Below, piece after piece: positions 36,065 through 44,783 of a stretch of 50,004 bases of DNA; the stretch's first letter is position 1; each line of letters begins with the position of its first letter. The stretch covers positions 1 to 50,004 of the forward strand of contig DATMNI010000149.1 in assembly GCA_035570275.1 (NCBI GenBank), in the 5' to 3' direction. Source of the stretch: DATMNI01 sp035570275. Lineage in GTDB: Bacteria; Acidobacteriota; Terriglobia; Bryobacterales; Bryobacteraceae. The notes below the pieces were generated by a model that saw only the letters and a list, made by a program, of their open reading frames with translations, was not told where the DNA came from and searched no databases. A program made the translations under genes and the position numbers.

Positions 36065-36790
36065 CTAGCGAGGCGGAACGATCGGTGGTACCGGCTGCGG
36101 CTCAGACGCCGGCGCCGCCAGCATTTTCTTGAGGATGGCCGCCACGTAGTCGCGGGTTTCCGGAATGTCCGGCACCTTGCCGGTCTGGTCCACGGTGGAT
36201 GGGCCGGCGTTGTAAGCGCCCAGCGCCAGCGGCAGATCGCCCTTGTACTTGTCCAGGAGTTGTTTGAGGAACCTGGCGCCGCCATCGATGTTCTGTTTGG
36301 GGTCAAAAGCGTCCTCGACTCCCAATTGGCCGGCGGTATCGGGCATCAATTGCATCAGGCCCTGGGCGCCTTTCGGGGAGACCGCGCAGGGGCGAAAGCC
36401 CGATTCCCGTTCTATGACTGCACGCAGCAGTTTAGGCTCCACGGAGTGGGTCTGGGCGGCGGCATCGATCAGCGGTGTCAGTTCCACCTCTGCGATCGGG
36501 CTGCATTCCGCCTCAGGCACCTCCGTTGCTTCCGTCAAGGAGGTTGCGGGCGTGCGCCATTGGGCCGCCATCTCCGCCTGCTTGCGGACGGCGTCCCGTT
36601 GAATGGCGACCGCGGCCCGTTGTTTTTCCATGGCCTCCTGGAAAGGGTTGCGCGCAGGCTGCGCGGGAGTCTGCGCGGTAGGCTGCGCTTGAGTCTGCGC
36701 GGTAGGCTGCGCCGGAGTCTGCGCTGGAGTCTGCGCCAAAGTCTGCGCCAGCGCGGCCGGCACCAGCAGGAAGCAAAGCCATTTCATCAC
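36065..36790 (-). CDS. Soluble lytic murein transglycosylase (SLT/GH23-like)
   Basis: 241 aa. Signal peptide (MMKWLCFLLVPAALAQ), then a repetitive Q/T/P/A stretch with AQTPAQP-type units (about 16-46), a helical spacer and a lytic transglycosylase domain: LIDAAAQTHSVEPKLLRAVIERESGFRPCAVSPKGAQGLMQLMPDTA, catalytic Glu129 in RESGF, then DPKQNIDGGARFL and LALGAYNAGPSTVD. It cleaves peptidoglycan between MurNAc and GlcNAc in the periplasm. The repeat stretch probably acts as a tether. AGGGG lies before the ATG. Confidence 0.93.
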   Translation of the reverse strand: MMKWLCFLLVPAALAQTLAQTPAQTPAQPTAQTQAQPTAQTPAQPARNPFQEAMEKQRAAVAIQRDAVRKQAEMAAQWRTPATSLTEATEVPEAECSPIAEVELTPLIDAAAQTHSVEPKLLRAVIERESGFRPCAVSPKGAQGLMQLMPDTAGQLGVEDAFDPKQNIDGGARFLKQLLDKYKGDLPLALGAYNAGPSTVDQTGKVPDIPETRDYVAAILKKMLAAPASEPQPVPPIVPPR

Positions 36791-36821
36791 CCCTGCTTAT
36801 CGGCCGAAAGAGAAGGGAACT

Positions 36822-37778
36822 TTAGGGTTCCGGCGGCGCCGTCTGATGGACGGCCAGCGTCTCCGCACATAGCAGCACCAGCGAGATCCAAAGCAGGTCG
36901 GCGAGCAGCAGGTGGACCATTTGCAACCAGCCGGGGGCGAGCAGCAGCAGGTTGGTGGCACCGGCCAACACCTGGGCGCCCAGGAAGCCCAGCATGATCC
37001 AGGCCGCGCGCCGCACGCCGGGCCGCCGGCGCGCGCTCGATACGCCATAAAAGAGGAGCCAGGCGGCAGCGCAGGCCGCGATTGCGGGGTGCAAAAGCCG
37101 CAAGCGAAGGAAGATACTGGCCGCGGGGTCGAAATCCTGCGCCAGACCGGCGGCGAGCGATCGGGCCGGGTAAAGGGTATCGCCGAGCGCCGCGATAGCG
37201 CCGCTGACGCCGAGCACCATGACCACCGCCAGGCTGATGGCGGCCATTCGGGCGGCCTTGCCACGCGCGTGGATGGCTGGCTTTTCCGTGCCCCACCAGC
37301 CCGTACTCCACCAGGCGGTCAGCGCCAGGCACGCCAACAGCGTAAACGTATTGATGAGGTGAGCGGAATGCGAGTACCCGCGCCCCGTTGACGCATTCCT
37401 GGCGACATACTCCAGTTTGACGAGGGCGGCGCCGATCAACGCCTCGGTCACCAGAAACACTCCCGAAAGCACGGCTCCTAACCGCACCGGATGCCCGCGC
37501 GGGAAGGCGCGAAAGGCCCAGATCAACAGCGCCGCCACCAGTATGGAATCAAGGCCCGTCATGGCGCGATGGGTATACTCGATCAGCGTCGCGGTAGTGG
37601 CGTTGGGGGTGAATTGTCCATTGCAATCTGGCCAGTGATTCCCGCAACCGGCGCCGGAGCCGGTTATGCGCACCAGCGCGCCCCACAAGATCACGAGGAT
37701 GTTCCAGGCCAGGACGGACCAGGCGAAGCAGGCGAACGATGAGAAGCGGGCGAACCGGATGTTGTTGCGCAGTTTCAA
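36822..37778 (-). CDS. ctaA: Heme A synthase (CtaA/COX15 family)
   Basis: 318 aa polytopic membrane protein. It oxidises the C8 methyl of heme O to make heme A for aa3-type cytochrome oxidases. Family motifs: WGALVRITGSGAGCGNHWPDCNG, EYTHRAMTG (heme-ligand His), YSHSAHLINTFTLL (second His), LLHPAIAA and MVHLLLADLLW in the second half, with about eight membrane helices. The Cys pair in GAGCGNHWPDC fits the redox-active loop of bacterial CtaA. No other oxidase gene is nearby. TACAAT overlaps the start codon. Confidence 0.93.
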   Translation of the reverse strand: MKLRNNIRFARFSSFACFAWSVLAWNILVILWGALVRITGSGAGCGNHWPDCNGQFTPNATTATLIEYTHRAMTGLDSILVAALLIWAFRAFPRGHPVRLGAVLSGVFLVTEALIGAALVKLEYVARNASTGRGYSHSAHLINTFTLLACLALTAWWSTGWWGTEKPAIHARGKAARMAAISLAVVMVLGVSGAIAALGDTLYPARSLAAGLAQDFDPAASIFLRLRLLHPAIAACAAAWLLFYGVSSARRRPGVRRAAWIMLGFLGAQVLAGATNLLLLAPGWLQMVHLLLADLLWISLVLLCAETLAVHQTAPPEP

Positions 37779-37804
37779 ACTTCATTGTAGCCCGCAAAGA
37801 GCGC

Positions 37805-37834
37805 TTGACACGAGCCCGTCATCAGTGCTATTTT
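37805..37834 (+). promoter_or_regulatory. Sigma-70-like promoter of the ADOP permease gene
   Basis: TTGACA (37805-37810), an 18-bp gap, and TATTTT (37829-37834). It is the only good -35/-10 pair I found, and contrasts with the -35-less boxes elsewhere. The leader would be about 30 nt and contains the hairpin at 37845-37860. Confidence 0.55.
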
Positions 37835-37844
37835 TGCAACATAT

Positions 37845-37860
37845 TGCTGCTTTTGCAGCA
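37845..37860. promoter_or_regulatory. Inverted repeat in the ADOP leader, candidate operator
   Basis: TGCTGC-TTTT-GCAGCA, a 6-bp inverted repeat between the promoter and the ATG at 37869. It could be a repressor site or a translational hairpin; no regulator is assigned. Confidence 0.4.
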
Positions 37861-37868
37861 TCGCTGCC

Positions 37869-40319
37869 ATGCGCTACGCTATTCGATCGCTAGTCCGAAG
37901 TTCCAGGTCCAGTCCGGCCTTCACGGTGGTGGCGGTGCTGGCGATCGCGCTTGGGATCGGCGTCAATACCGCCATTTTTGGCGTGGTGAATGCAGTTCTA
38001 TTCAGGCCGCTGCCGTTTTACGATCCGGGGCGGTTAGTCACGATCTCGATGACCAACCCGAAAGGCGGGCTTGGCGGCATCTCCTTTCCGGATTTCCAGG
38101 ACCTGCGTGACGGGAGCCGCGCGTTCGCGGGCCGTGCGTTCCGGGGCCGTTCGTTCGCGGGCATGGCAGCCCACCGCTTCGGTTTTTTCAACCTGACCGG
38201 CGGCGGCGAGCCGGAGGAAGTGCGCGGCGAAGGAGTCTCGGCCAATCTGTTCGCCGTGCTCGGGGTGGGCGCGGCTCATGGCCGTGTATTTCTGCCGGAA
38301 GAGGATGAACCGGGGCGCAATCGCGTGGTGGTCTTGAGCGATAGCCTGTGGCGGCGCCGGTACCACACAAATCCGGGAGTGTTGGGGCAGAGCATCAATT
38401 TGAATAACGCGCCGTACACGGTGGTTGGAGTGATGCCCGCCGGCTTCGGCTTTCCGCCTTTCCAGCCGGTGTTTCGCGCCGAACTGTGGACGCCGGCCCT
38501 GCCGCTCGATGCACAGCAGTTGAGCAATCGGGGCGCCCGGCTGCTGGAAGTGATAGCGCGCGTTGGAGCATCGGCCACCACGGCGGCCGCGCAAGCCGAA
38601 GCCAGCAGCATCGCGGCGCGCCTGGCCCTGGCGTATCCGTCGAAGGCGGGCCGCAGCGTGATGGGCAAGCTGGTGCTGAAGCCACTGCGCGATGCCGAGA
38701 TCGTGCAGCAGGTCCGGCCGGCGTTGCTGATGCTGCTGGGCGCGGCGGCGTTCGTGCTGCTGATCGGGTTCGCCAACGTGGCCGCGCTGCAAATGGCGCG
38801 AGCCACGGGGCGACGCCGCGAGATGGCGATTCGGACAAGCCTTGGGGCTACCCGCGTCCGTCTGGCCGCGCAGATGCTCCAGGAAAGCGCCGCCCTGATG
38901 ATTCCGGCCGGATTGCTGGGTGCGCTGGCCGCGGCCTGGGGCGTGCGCGTGCTGGTCCACTGGATTCCGCCCAACGTGCCTGGCGTAGAGACCATTCCCA
39001 TGGATGGCCGGGTGCTTGGATTTACCTTCGCGCTGACAGTGATCACCGGAATTCTCTTTGGCCTGGTCCCGGTGGGCGGCGCCGTGGGCGGCATGCGCAC
39101 CCCGGCAGGCCGGCCGGGCAGCCGCGCGCGCAGCCTGCTGCTGGTGTTCCAGGTGGCGATGTCGATGGTGCTGCTGATCTCGGCGGGGCTGCTGACGCAA
39201 AGCTTCCTGCGTCTGATCCGCGTCAACCCCGGCTTCCGCGCCGAGAATCTCCTTACGCTGCGCATCCAGTTGCCGCGCGAACGGTACGCCGACGGGGCCC
39301 GCATGGACAACTTCTACGCCGTCGTGCTGGAGAGGATGCGCGCCCTGCGGGGCGTTCGCTCCGTGGGGACCACGTCGTCGCTGCCGTTGCAGATCCGCGC
39401 CGTCCGTGAAGGCGTCGGCCCGGAACTCGAAGGCCGGCCGCCGGCGCCGGGTGCCGAACGGCGCATGGCCAGCTACTCCACGGTGAACGGCGATTATTTT
39501 CAGACCGTCGGGATTCCGCTGCGGGCGGGCCGGTACTTCAGCGCCGCCGACCACGCCGGCAGCCCGCCGGTGGTGGTGGTTAGCCAATCGATGGCGCGGC
39601 AATTCTGGCCAGACGAAGAGCCACTGGGCAAACGGTTGCGATGGGGCGTCCCGCGGAATCCCTGGTTCACCGTGGCGGGCGTGGTGGGCGACGTGCGGCT
39701 GAAGAATCTCGTCGAAGATCCGCAGCCGGAGTTTTACGCGCTCTACAGCCAGCTTCCCGGCTCGTTCAAAGCCTTCGCCCGATTCGTAACGCTGGTGCTC
39801 CGGTTCGATGGCGACGCGGTACTCATGGCCGCTGCGGCGCGGCGCCAGGTATGGAGCGTGGACCCGCTGCAGACCATCCCGGAGGTGAAGAGCATGAACG
39901 AAGTGATCGAAGAATCGGTGGCGCCGCAGCGCTTCTACATGATTCTGGTCACGATCTTCTCCGGCCTGGCGCTGGCCCTGGGCACGGCGGGATTATACGC
40001 CCTGCTGTCCTACGCAGTGAGCCAGCGGACGCACGAAATCGGCGTTCGCATGGCGCTCGGAGCCCGACGGAGCGACGTTTTGGGACTGGTAATCGGGCAG
40101 GGTCTGCGCCTGACGCTGATCGGCGTGGCGGTTGGTATGGCGGGAACCTGCGGTTTGGCGAAGGTACTGGCCGCATACTTGTTTGGGATCGGGCCGCGTG
40201 ACGTGGCGACTTACGCGGGCGTTGCGCTGGCGCTAATGGCTGTGGCTGCGGTGGCGAGTTACATTCCCGCCCGGCGGGCCGCGCGAACCGATCCGATGGC
40301 GGCGCTTCGCGAGGAATAG
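37869..40319 (+). CDS. Acidobacterial duplicated orphan permease (ADOP, MacB/FtsX type)
   Basis: 816 aa inner-membrane protein. N-terminal MacB periplasmic-core region (AIALGIGVNTAIFGVVNAVLFRPLPF...VVVLSDSLWRRRYHTNPGVLGQSINLN...VVGVMPAGFGFPP), a first FtsX membrane block (LLGAAAFVLLIGFANVAALQMARATGRRREMAIRTSLGATRVRL), a second periplasmic region (ENLLTLRIQLPRERY; GTTSSLPL) and a C-terminal FtsX block (GTAGLYALLSYAVSQRTHEIGVRMALGARRSDVLGLVIGQGLRL). This internal duplication without an adjacent ATPase defines the ADOP family (TIGR03434). Its transported substrate is unknown. The TIGR03435 gene follows within 8 bp. Confidence 0.93.
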   Translation: MRYAIRSLVRSSRSSPAFTVVAVLAIALGIGVNTAIFGVVNAVLFRPLPFYDPGRLVTISMTNPKGGLGGISFPDFQDLRDGSRAFAGRAFRGRSFAGMAAHRFGFFNLTGGGEPEEVRGEGVSANLFAVLGVGAAHGRVFLPEEDEPGRNRVVVLSDSLWRRRYHTNPGVLGQSINLNNAPYTVVGVMPAGFGFPPFQPVFRAELWTPALPLDAQQLSNRGARLLEVIARVGASATTAAAQAEASSIAARLALAYPSKAGRSVMGKLVLKPLRDAEIVQQVRPALLMLLGAAAFVLLIGFANVAALQMARATGRRREMAIRTSLGATRVRLAAQMLQESAALMIPAGLLGALAAAWGVRVLVHWIPPNVPGVETIPMDGRVLGFTFALTVITGILFGLVPVGGAVGGMRTPAGRPGSRARSLLLVFQVAMSMVLLISAGLLTQSFLRLIRVNPGFRAENLLTLRIQLPRERYADGARMDNFYAVVLERMRALRGVRSVGTTSSLPLQIRAVREGVGPELEGRPPAPGAERRMASYSTVNGDYFQTVGIPLRAGRYFSAADHAGSPPVVVVSQSMARQFWPDEEPLGKRLRWGVPRNPWFTVAGVVGDVRLKNLVEDPQPEFYALYSQLPGSFKAFARFVTLVLRFDGDAVLMAAAARRQVWSVDPLQTIPEVKSMNEVIEESVAPQRFYMILVTIFSGLALALGTAGLYALLSYAVSQRTHEIGVRMALGARRSDVLGLVIGQGLRLTLIGVAVGMAGTCGLAKVLAAYLFGIGPRDVATYAGVALALMAVAAVASYIPARRAARTDPMAALREE

Positions 40320-40327
40320 AAAGCGAT

Positions 40328-41230
40328 ATGGTCACGAGAACAGGCCGGCTCCTGCAATGGACCATGTATTTGTGCGCTCTCTCATGCGCCGTGGCTTTCG
40401 GCCAGTCCGCGCCGCCCACGGTTTTCGAAGTCGCATCCGTTAAACCGGCGCCGTCACCATCTGATGGCCGCGTCAGGGCCAGCATGCGAGGCGGCCCCGG
40501 CACTGTCGACGCCGGACAGATTACCTGCATCAACGTCACGCTCATAAACGTTCTGTTGCGCGCGTACAACGTGAAAGCCTACCAGATTACCGGCCCCGAC
40601 TGGTTGTCGACGCAGCGCTACGACATTATCGCGAAGATCCCGCCCGGTGCGACGAAGGAGCAGTTCGATCTGATGCTCCAGAATCTTCTCGCCGACCGGT
40701 TCCGCCTCGCCCTGCATCACGAAACCAGGGAAATTCAGGGCTACGAACTGGTCACGGGAAAGAATGGACCAAAACTGAAGGTATCGCCGGAAGCGGACCC
40801 CGGCGTTCAACCAGCGACGCAACCGGCATCGCCTCCAAAAATTGACGCCAACGGATTTCCGCGCCTGGACGCACCGGGTCTGGTCATGATGGAGGGAGTG
40901 AAGGGGCGAGCGGTGATTTCTTACCTGACGGCAAGAGGGCAGCCTCTCTCCGCGCTGGTCGACAGGCTTAGCACAGAGTTCCGGCTGCCGATTGTGGACA
41001 AGACAGGTTTAACCGGAAAATTCGATTTCACGCTGGAGTTCGCTCCCCAGTCTCCCGGGACCCTGACTCCGCCACCTTCGGTGGAGGCGTCGTCAGATAG
41101 CGTGGACCAGTCCGCGCCGAACCTGATAACCGCCGTTCAGCAGCAGCTTGGCCTGAAGCTGAATGCAAGCAAGGTACGGCTCGATGTGCTGATCATCGAC
41201 CGCGCGGATAAAGTTCCTACTGAGAATTAG
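40328..41230 (+). CDS. TIGR03435 family exported protein
   Basis: 300 aa. Signal sequence (LLQWTMYLCALSCAVAFGQS), then the family hallmarks FEVASVKPAP, the LINVLLRAYNVKAYQITGPDWLSTQRYDIIAKIPPGATKEQFDLMLQNLLADRFRLALHHETREIQGYELVTGKNGPKLK block, IVDKTGLTGKFDFTLEFAP and LGLKLNASKVRLDVLIIDRADKVPTEN. This acidobacterial family has no known biochemical role; members are often next to BlaI/M56 genes, as here, and ADOP permeases. Starts 8 bp after the ADOP stop, so probably one operon. Confidence 0.93.
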   Translation: MVTRTGRLLQWTMYLCALSCAVAFGQSAPPTVFEVASVKPAPSPSDGRVRASMRGGPGTVDAGQITCINVTLINVLLRAYNVKAYQITGPDWLSTQRYDIIAKIPPGATKEQFDLMLQNLLADRFRLALHHETREIQGYELVTGKNGPKLKVSPEADPGVQPATQPASPPKIDANGFPRLDAPGLVMMEGVKGRAVISYLTARGQPLSALVDRLSTEFRLPIVDKTGLTGKFDFTLEFAPQSPGTLTPPPSVEASSDSVDQSAPNLITAVQQQLGLKLNASKVRLDVLIIDRADKVPTEN

Positions 41231-41254
41231 GTGTTGGGCGTGGTAGCAGCAGAT

Positions 41255-41674
41255 ATGCGCAAAGACACACATCGTAATCTGAGCCGGCGGGAACGCCAGA
41301 TCATGGACATTCTCTACCAGCGGGGGAGGGCTTCGGGTTCCGAGATTCACGAAGCACTGCCGGACCGCCCCACCTACTCGGCGGTGCGCGCCAAGTTGCG
41401 CGTGCTGGAAGAAAAAGGCCACGTGCGGCACGAAGAGCAGGCGCTGCGATATGTCTACCTGCCCACGCTGGCGCGTGACACGGCGCGGCGTTCGGCACTG
41501 CGCCACATGGTTTCCACATTTTTTGCAGGGTCGGTGGAGGAAGCGGTGGCGGCACTGCTGGATCTTTCGGCGGCCAATCTCTCGAAGATAGACCTGGACC
41601 GCATTTCGAATCTGATCGAAGAGGCTAAGAGGGAAGACGAGGCTAAAAAAGAAAGGAAGGAGTCTGACTTATGA
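41255..41674 (+). CDS. BlaI/MecI/CopY-family transcriptional repressor
   Basis: 139 aa. Winged-helix DNA-binding domain (NLSRRERQIMDILYQRGRASGSEIHEALPDRPTYSAVRAKLRVLEEKGHVRHEEQALRYVYLP), then the dimerisation helices (RDTARRSALRHMVSTFFAGSVEEAVAALL). Its cognate M56 sensor follows with an ATGA overlap. Repression would be relieved when M56 signals. I chose the ATG at 41255; a GTG at 41231 is also possible and would lie directly after the TIGR03435 stop. No BlaI-type TACA-TGTA operator was located. Confidence 0.92.
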   Translation: MRKDTHRNLSRRERQIMDILYQRGRASGSEIHEALPDRPTYSAVRAKLRVLEEKGHVRHEEQALRYVYLPTLARDTARRSALRHMVSTFFAGSVEEAVAALLDLSAANLSKIDLDRISNLIEEAKREDEAKKERKESDL

Positions 41675-43272
41675 CGTGGCTGGAGTTTGTGGCGCAGAGC
41701 GCCTGGAGAGGAACGGTGATTCTGGCGGCGGCCTTCGCGGCAGCGGCCGCGCTGCGCCGCGGTCCTGCGGCGGTGAGACACTTCGTCTGGACGGCGGCCC
41801 TGGCGGCGTTGCTGGTACTCCCGCTGGCGATGGCCGCACTTCCGAAGTGGCAGTGGGTTCGGGCGCCGGCGCCGCTGGCTGCCCCAGTGGCTGCGCAGGT
41901 GCACAGCGCCGGCCAGGTGTTAGTCGTGGCCGGCAAGAAGGCCAGCCAGTGGCCGGCCCCGCTGCTGCTGCTATGGATGCTGGGGTGTGCGGTAGCCGCG
42001 GCGCGCTTCGTCTTCGGCGCCGGCGGCACGTCGTGGATGGTCCGGAGCGCGGCCCCGGCACTGTACGCGGCGCCCACCGTGGAAGACTTGAGGCAGGCGC
42101 TCGGCATACGACGTCCCGTGCGGGTGGTGGAAAGTCCGGCCGCGCCCGTCCCCATGATGTGGGGCATCCTGCGCCCGGTAGTGGTATTGCCGGCCGGGGC
42201 GGCGGACTGGCAACCGGAGCGCCTGCGCACCGTGCTGCTCCACGAACTGGTGCACGTCGGGAGGTACGATCTTCTGGCCCAGGTGATCGGGCAGGCGGCC
42301 TGCTGCCTGTACTGGTTCCAACCCTTCGCCTGGATGGCGGCGCGGCAGCTTCGCAAGGAACGGGAGGGGGCCTGCGATGACGCCGTATTGAATCGCGGTT
42401 TGGCGGCGCCCGAATATGCTCAGCACCTGCTGGACCTGGTGCGCGGGCTGGCCGGGAAGCGCGGCGTTTGGGGAGACGCCCCGGCTATGGCAGAGGGGTC
42501 CGACCTGGAATCGCGGGTGCGTGGTCTGTTGGATCGTACGCGCAACCGGAAGCCGCTGAGCCGGCGCGCCGCCGTGGCGGTGGCGGCGGCTGGATGCGCC
42601 GTGTTGGTGTCGCTGGCATCGGTCGCGGCCCAAGCCCAGGTGGCGCGTGGGGCGTTGGCGGGCGTGGTGAAAGACCCCAGCGGAGGGGTGATCCCCGGGT
42701 GCCGCGTCACGGCCAAAAACCTGGACGGCACGAACGAGGAGACTACCGTAGCCAATGAAGCCGGCGGATACGTATTCACCGGGATTCCGCCCGGCCGATA
42801 CGCTCTGGAGTTCCGGTCACCGGGTTTCGCTATGGGCAAGGTGCAGGCTGAGGTTCCAGCGGGCCAGGCGGCGCGAGTTGACGCGAACCTCGAGGTCGGG
42901 CAGATCTCGGAGGCGGTGACGGTGAAGGGCAGCAAGAGCGCACCGAAGGCGGTTGCCGCGCCATCGAACGGCACACCCAGTCGGATTCAGGTTGGTGGCA
43001 ACGTGCAGGCGTCCAGGGTACTCAAGCAAGTCAGGCCGGATTATCCCGAAGACCTCCAGCAGTTGAGAGTGCAGGGCACGGTGATGATTAAAGCCGTAAT
43101 TTCGAAGGAGGGCAACGTCCTCAATCCGGCAGTGGTCAACACGGGGATAGACTCGAGATTGGCGAAGCTGGCGCTGGATGCCGTGAGCCAGTGGACCTAC
43201 CAGCCAACCCTTCTGAACGGACACCCGGTGGAAGTGCTGACCAGCATCGACGTCGCGTTTCAGTTGCAGTAA
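41671..43272 (+). CDS. M56 (BlaR1-like) metallopeptidase with CnaB-like and TonB C-terminal domains
   Basis: 533 aa membrane protein. N-terminal membrane helices, then an M56 zinc peptidase with HELVH (His191-Glu192, His195) and the downstream EREGACDDAVL acidic ligand region; another membrane helix (AAVAVAAAGCAVLVSLASVAA, about 300-320); a carboxypeptidase-regulatory-like domain (ARGALAGVVKDPSGGVIPGCRVTAKNLDG...GYVFTGIPPGRYALEFRSPGF); and a TonB C-terminal-like domain (VLKQVRPDYPEDLQQLRVQGTVMIKAVISKEGNVLNP...DAVSQWTYQPTLLNG). It probably senses a periplasmic signal and triggers cleavage of BlaI encoded just upstream (ATGA overlap). Energy or contact with the outer membrane via the TonB-like tail is inference. 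Confidence 0.92.
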   Translation: MTWLEFVAQSAWRGTVILAAAFAAAAALRRGPAAVRHFVWTAALAALLVLPLAMAALPKWQWVRAPAPLAAPVAAQVHSAGQVLVVAGKKASQWPAPLLLLWMLGCAVAAARFVFGAGGTSWMVRSAAPALYAAPTVEDLRQALGIRRPVRVVESPAAPVPMMWGILRPVVVLPAGAADWQPERLRTVLLHELVHVGRYDLLAQVIGQAACCLYWFQPFAWMAARQLRKEREGACDDAVLNRGLAAPEYAQHLLDLVRGLAGKRGVWGDAPAMAEGSDLESRVRGLLDRTRNRKPLSRRAAVAVAAAGCAVLVSLASVAAQAQVARGALAGVVKDPSGGVIPGCRVTAKNLDGTNEETTVANEAGGYVFTGIPPGRYALEFRSPGFAMGKVQAEVPAGQAARVDANLEVGQISEAVTVKGSKSAPKAVAAPSNGTPSRIQVGGNVQASRVLKQVRPDYPEDLQQLRVQGTVMIKAVISKEGNVLNPAVVNTGIDSRLAKLALDAVSQWTYQPTLLNGHPVEVLTSIDVAFQLQ

Positions 43273-43319
43273 CAACCTCATGCTTTTTGTGTGGGTTTTG
43301 CCGCGTTTGCGGCTGACAC

Positions 43320-43351
43320 GACAGGCCACAAAACCCGATGGCCTGTCCTAC
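43320..43351 (-). repeat. REP-like hairpin, copy 2 (GTAG head)
   Basis: GACAGGCCA / TGGCCTGTC with a 10-nt loop (43320-43347), preceded on the minus strand by GTAG (43348-43351). Same stem length, loop length and loop pattern (TCGNNTTTYG on the minus strand) as copies at 3939 and 49611. It lies in the spacer before the ATP-synthase genes. Confidence 0.75.
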
Positions 43352-43365
43352 CTCAGTGGATCAAG

Positions 43366-43371
43366 TACACT
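43366..43371 (+). promoter_or_regulatory. -10-like TACACT box of the ATP-synthase F0 genes
   Basis: TACACT ends 6 nt before the GTG at 43378, supporting that start and a leaderless first gene. No -35 is evident. Confidence 0.42.
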
Positions 43372-43377
43372 GGTGCT

Positions 43378-43608
43378 GTGCCGCGACCAAAGCCCTTAGC
43401 CGTGCTCGTGGGCGAGTATACGTCGTTGGCGTTCCTGCTGCCGATATCGACGCTGGTCGGGTACGGCATCGGCTACCTGCTCGACAAAGCCTTCGGCACG
43501 CACTGGCTGTACATACTTTTCTTGATTCTGGGGACGGTCTCCGGTTTCGTGCAGATCATCCGCACCCTGCTCCGGGATGTCGAAACAGGCACTCGCGATG
43601 ACCGATGA
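43378..43608 (+). CDS. atpZ: AtpZ/AtpI-like accessory protein of ATP synthase
   Basis: 76 aa with two transmembrane segments (YTSLAFLLPISTLVGYGIGYLLDKAFGTHWLYILFLILGTVSGFVQIIRTLLRD). The motif GYLLDxxFGTxxxxxxxxxxLG is that of AtpZ/'AtpI-like' proteins that assist F0 ring assembly and Mg uptake in other bacteria. I chose the GTG at 43378, from a TACACT box 6 nt upstream and family length; the frame is open further upstream to 43291. It overlaps atpI by 11 bp. Confidence 0.83.
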   Translation: MPRPKPLAVLVGEYTSLAFLLPISTLVGYGIGYLLDKAFGTHWLYILFLILGTVSGFVQIIRTLLRDVETGTRDDR

Positions 43609-43975
43609 CGAGCAGTTTCTAGAGCGGGCGGTGGCGCGGATCTGGAAGGCGATGTTCCTGTTCGCGGCCGCCGGCGTGATCGGGGCGTTTCTGTGGCGCG
43701 GCCTGGCGTGGGGCGCCGGGTTCGCGCTCGGGTCGGTGGTTTCGTGGCTCAACTTCCGGTGGCTGAAGCAACTGGCGTACACGCTGGGCAGCGACCACGC
43801 GCGGCCCCGCATGGCCGTGAAACTGGGGCTCCGCTACGTCCTTTTGGGTAGTGGCGCCTATGTTATATTGAAATACTCATTAGTCAGCCAACTGGCCGCT
43901 CTGGCGGGTCTCTTTGTGTCGCTGGCGGCGGTGATCGTGGAAATCCTTTTCGAACTCGTGTATGCACGAACCTGA
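43598..43975 (+). CDS. atpI: ATP synthase subunit I
   Basis: 125 aa, four membrane helices (WKAMFLFAAAGVIGAFLWRGLAWGAGFALGSVVSWLNFRWLKQLAYTLG...MAVKLGLRYVLLGSGAYVILKYSLVSQLAALAGLFVSLAAVIVEILFEL). This fits the ATP synthase I chaperone that promotes assembly of the c-ring. It overlaps atpZ upstream and atpB downstream (14 bp), so all are co-translated. Start ATG 43598. Confidence 0.85.
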   Translation: MTDDEQFLERAVARIWKAMFLFAAAGVIGAFLWRGLAWGAGFALGSVVSWLNFRWLKQLAYTLGSDHARPRMAVKLGLRYVLLGSGAYVILKYSLVSQLAALAGLFVSLAAVIVEILFELVYART

Positions 43976-44693
43976 ACTTTTTGTCACGCAGATTCTCAAC
44001 AACAACCTGGCCGGATTAGGCAATTGGCTCATCGGGCTGGTGTTAATGAAGAAGCAGGAACGGCCCTGGGAGAATTACATCGCCATGGAGCTGCTGGTGG
44101 CACTGATCATCGTCGTGTTGTTTGCGATTCTGCGGCCCCGCCTTTCCGTGGACAGTCCCGGCAAACTGCAGCACACCTTCGAACTGGTGCACGAATTCGT
44201 GAGCGGCCAGGCCGAGGAGAACGTGGGTCACGACGGGCATCGCTACATCGCCTATTTCGGCACGATATTCATCTTCGTTTTGTTTGCCAACCTGATCGGG
44301 GTGATCCCGGGATTTGAATCTCCCACGATGATCCCTTCGGTGCCGGCGGGTCTGGCGGTGGCGACTTTCTTTTACTACAACATCATGGGTATTCAGGCCA
44401 ACGGGCTTTTCAAATACGCCGCCCATTTTGCGGGGCCCATCTGGTGGATGGCGCCTCTGATGATTCCCATCGAGATCGTGAGCCATATAGCGCGGCCGCT
44501 GTCCCTGACCATCCGTCTTTTCGCCAACATGTATGCCGGCGAGAAGGTGACCGGGGTTTTTCTGAAGCTCACGCTGCTGCTTGCCCCGGCGCTGTTCATG
44601 GGCCTGCACGTGTTCGTTTCCGTTCTGCAGGCCTATATTTTTATGCTCCTGACCATGATATACGTGGGGGGAGCGGTGGCGCACGAGGATTAA
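43962..44693 (+). CDS. atpB: F0 ATP synthase subunit a
   Basis: 243 aa polytopic subunit forming the ion half-channels beside the c-ring. Essential Arg185 in SLTIRLFANMYAGEKVTGVF; other marks are FVLFANLIGVIPGFESPT, IMGIQANGLFKYAAHFAGP and the helix near the end MGLHVFVSVLQAYIFMLLTMIYVGGAVAHED. Full length. The ATG overlaps the atpI end. Only a 90-bp gap separates it from atpE. Confidence 0.96.
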   Translation: MHEPELFVTQILNNNLAGLGNWLIGLVLMKKQERPWENYIAMELLVALIIVVLFAILRPRLSVDSPGKLQHTFELVHEFVSGQAEENVGHDGHRYIAYFGTIFIFVLFANLIGVIPGFESPTMIPSVPAGLAVATFFYYNIMGIQANGLFKYAAHFAGPIWWMAPLMIPIEIVSHIARPLSLTIRLFANMYAGEKVTGVFLKLTLLLAPALFMGLHVFVSVLQAYIFMLLTMIYVGGAVAHED

Positions 44694-44783
44694 TACCGGC
44701 TTTATGCCGCTCTTTCAGTGTGAGCCCGGCTGCACGAGGATGACGGGGACCACCTCCTGGGAGCGATTTCTAAGGAGAATACG

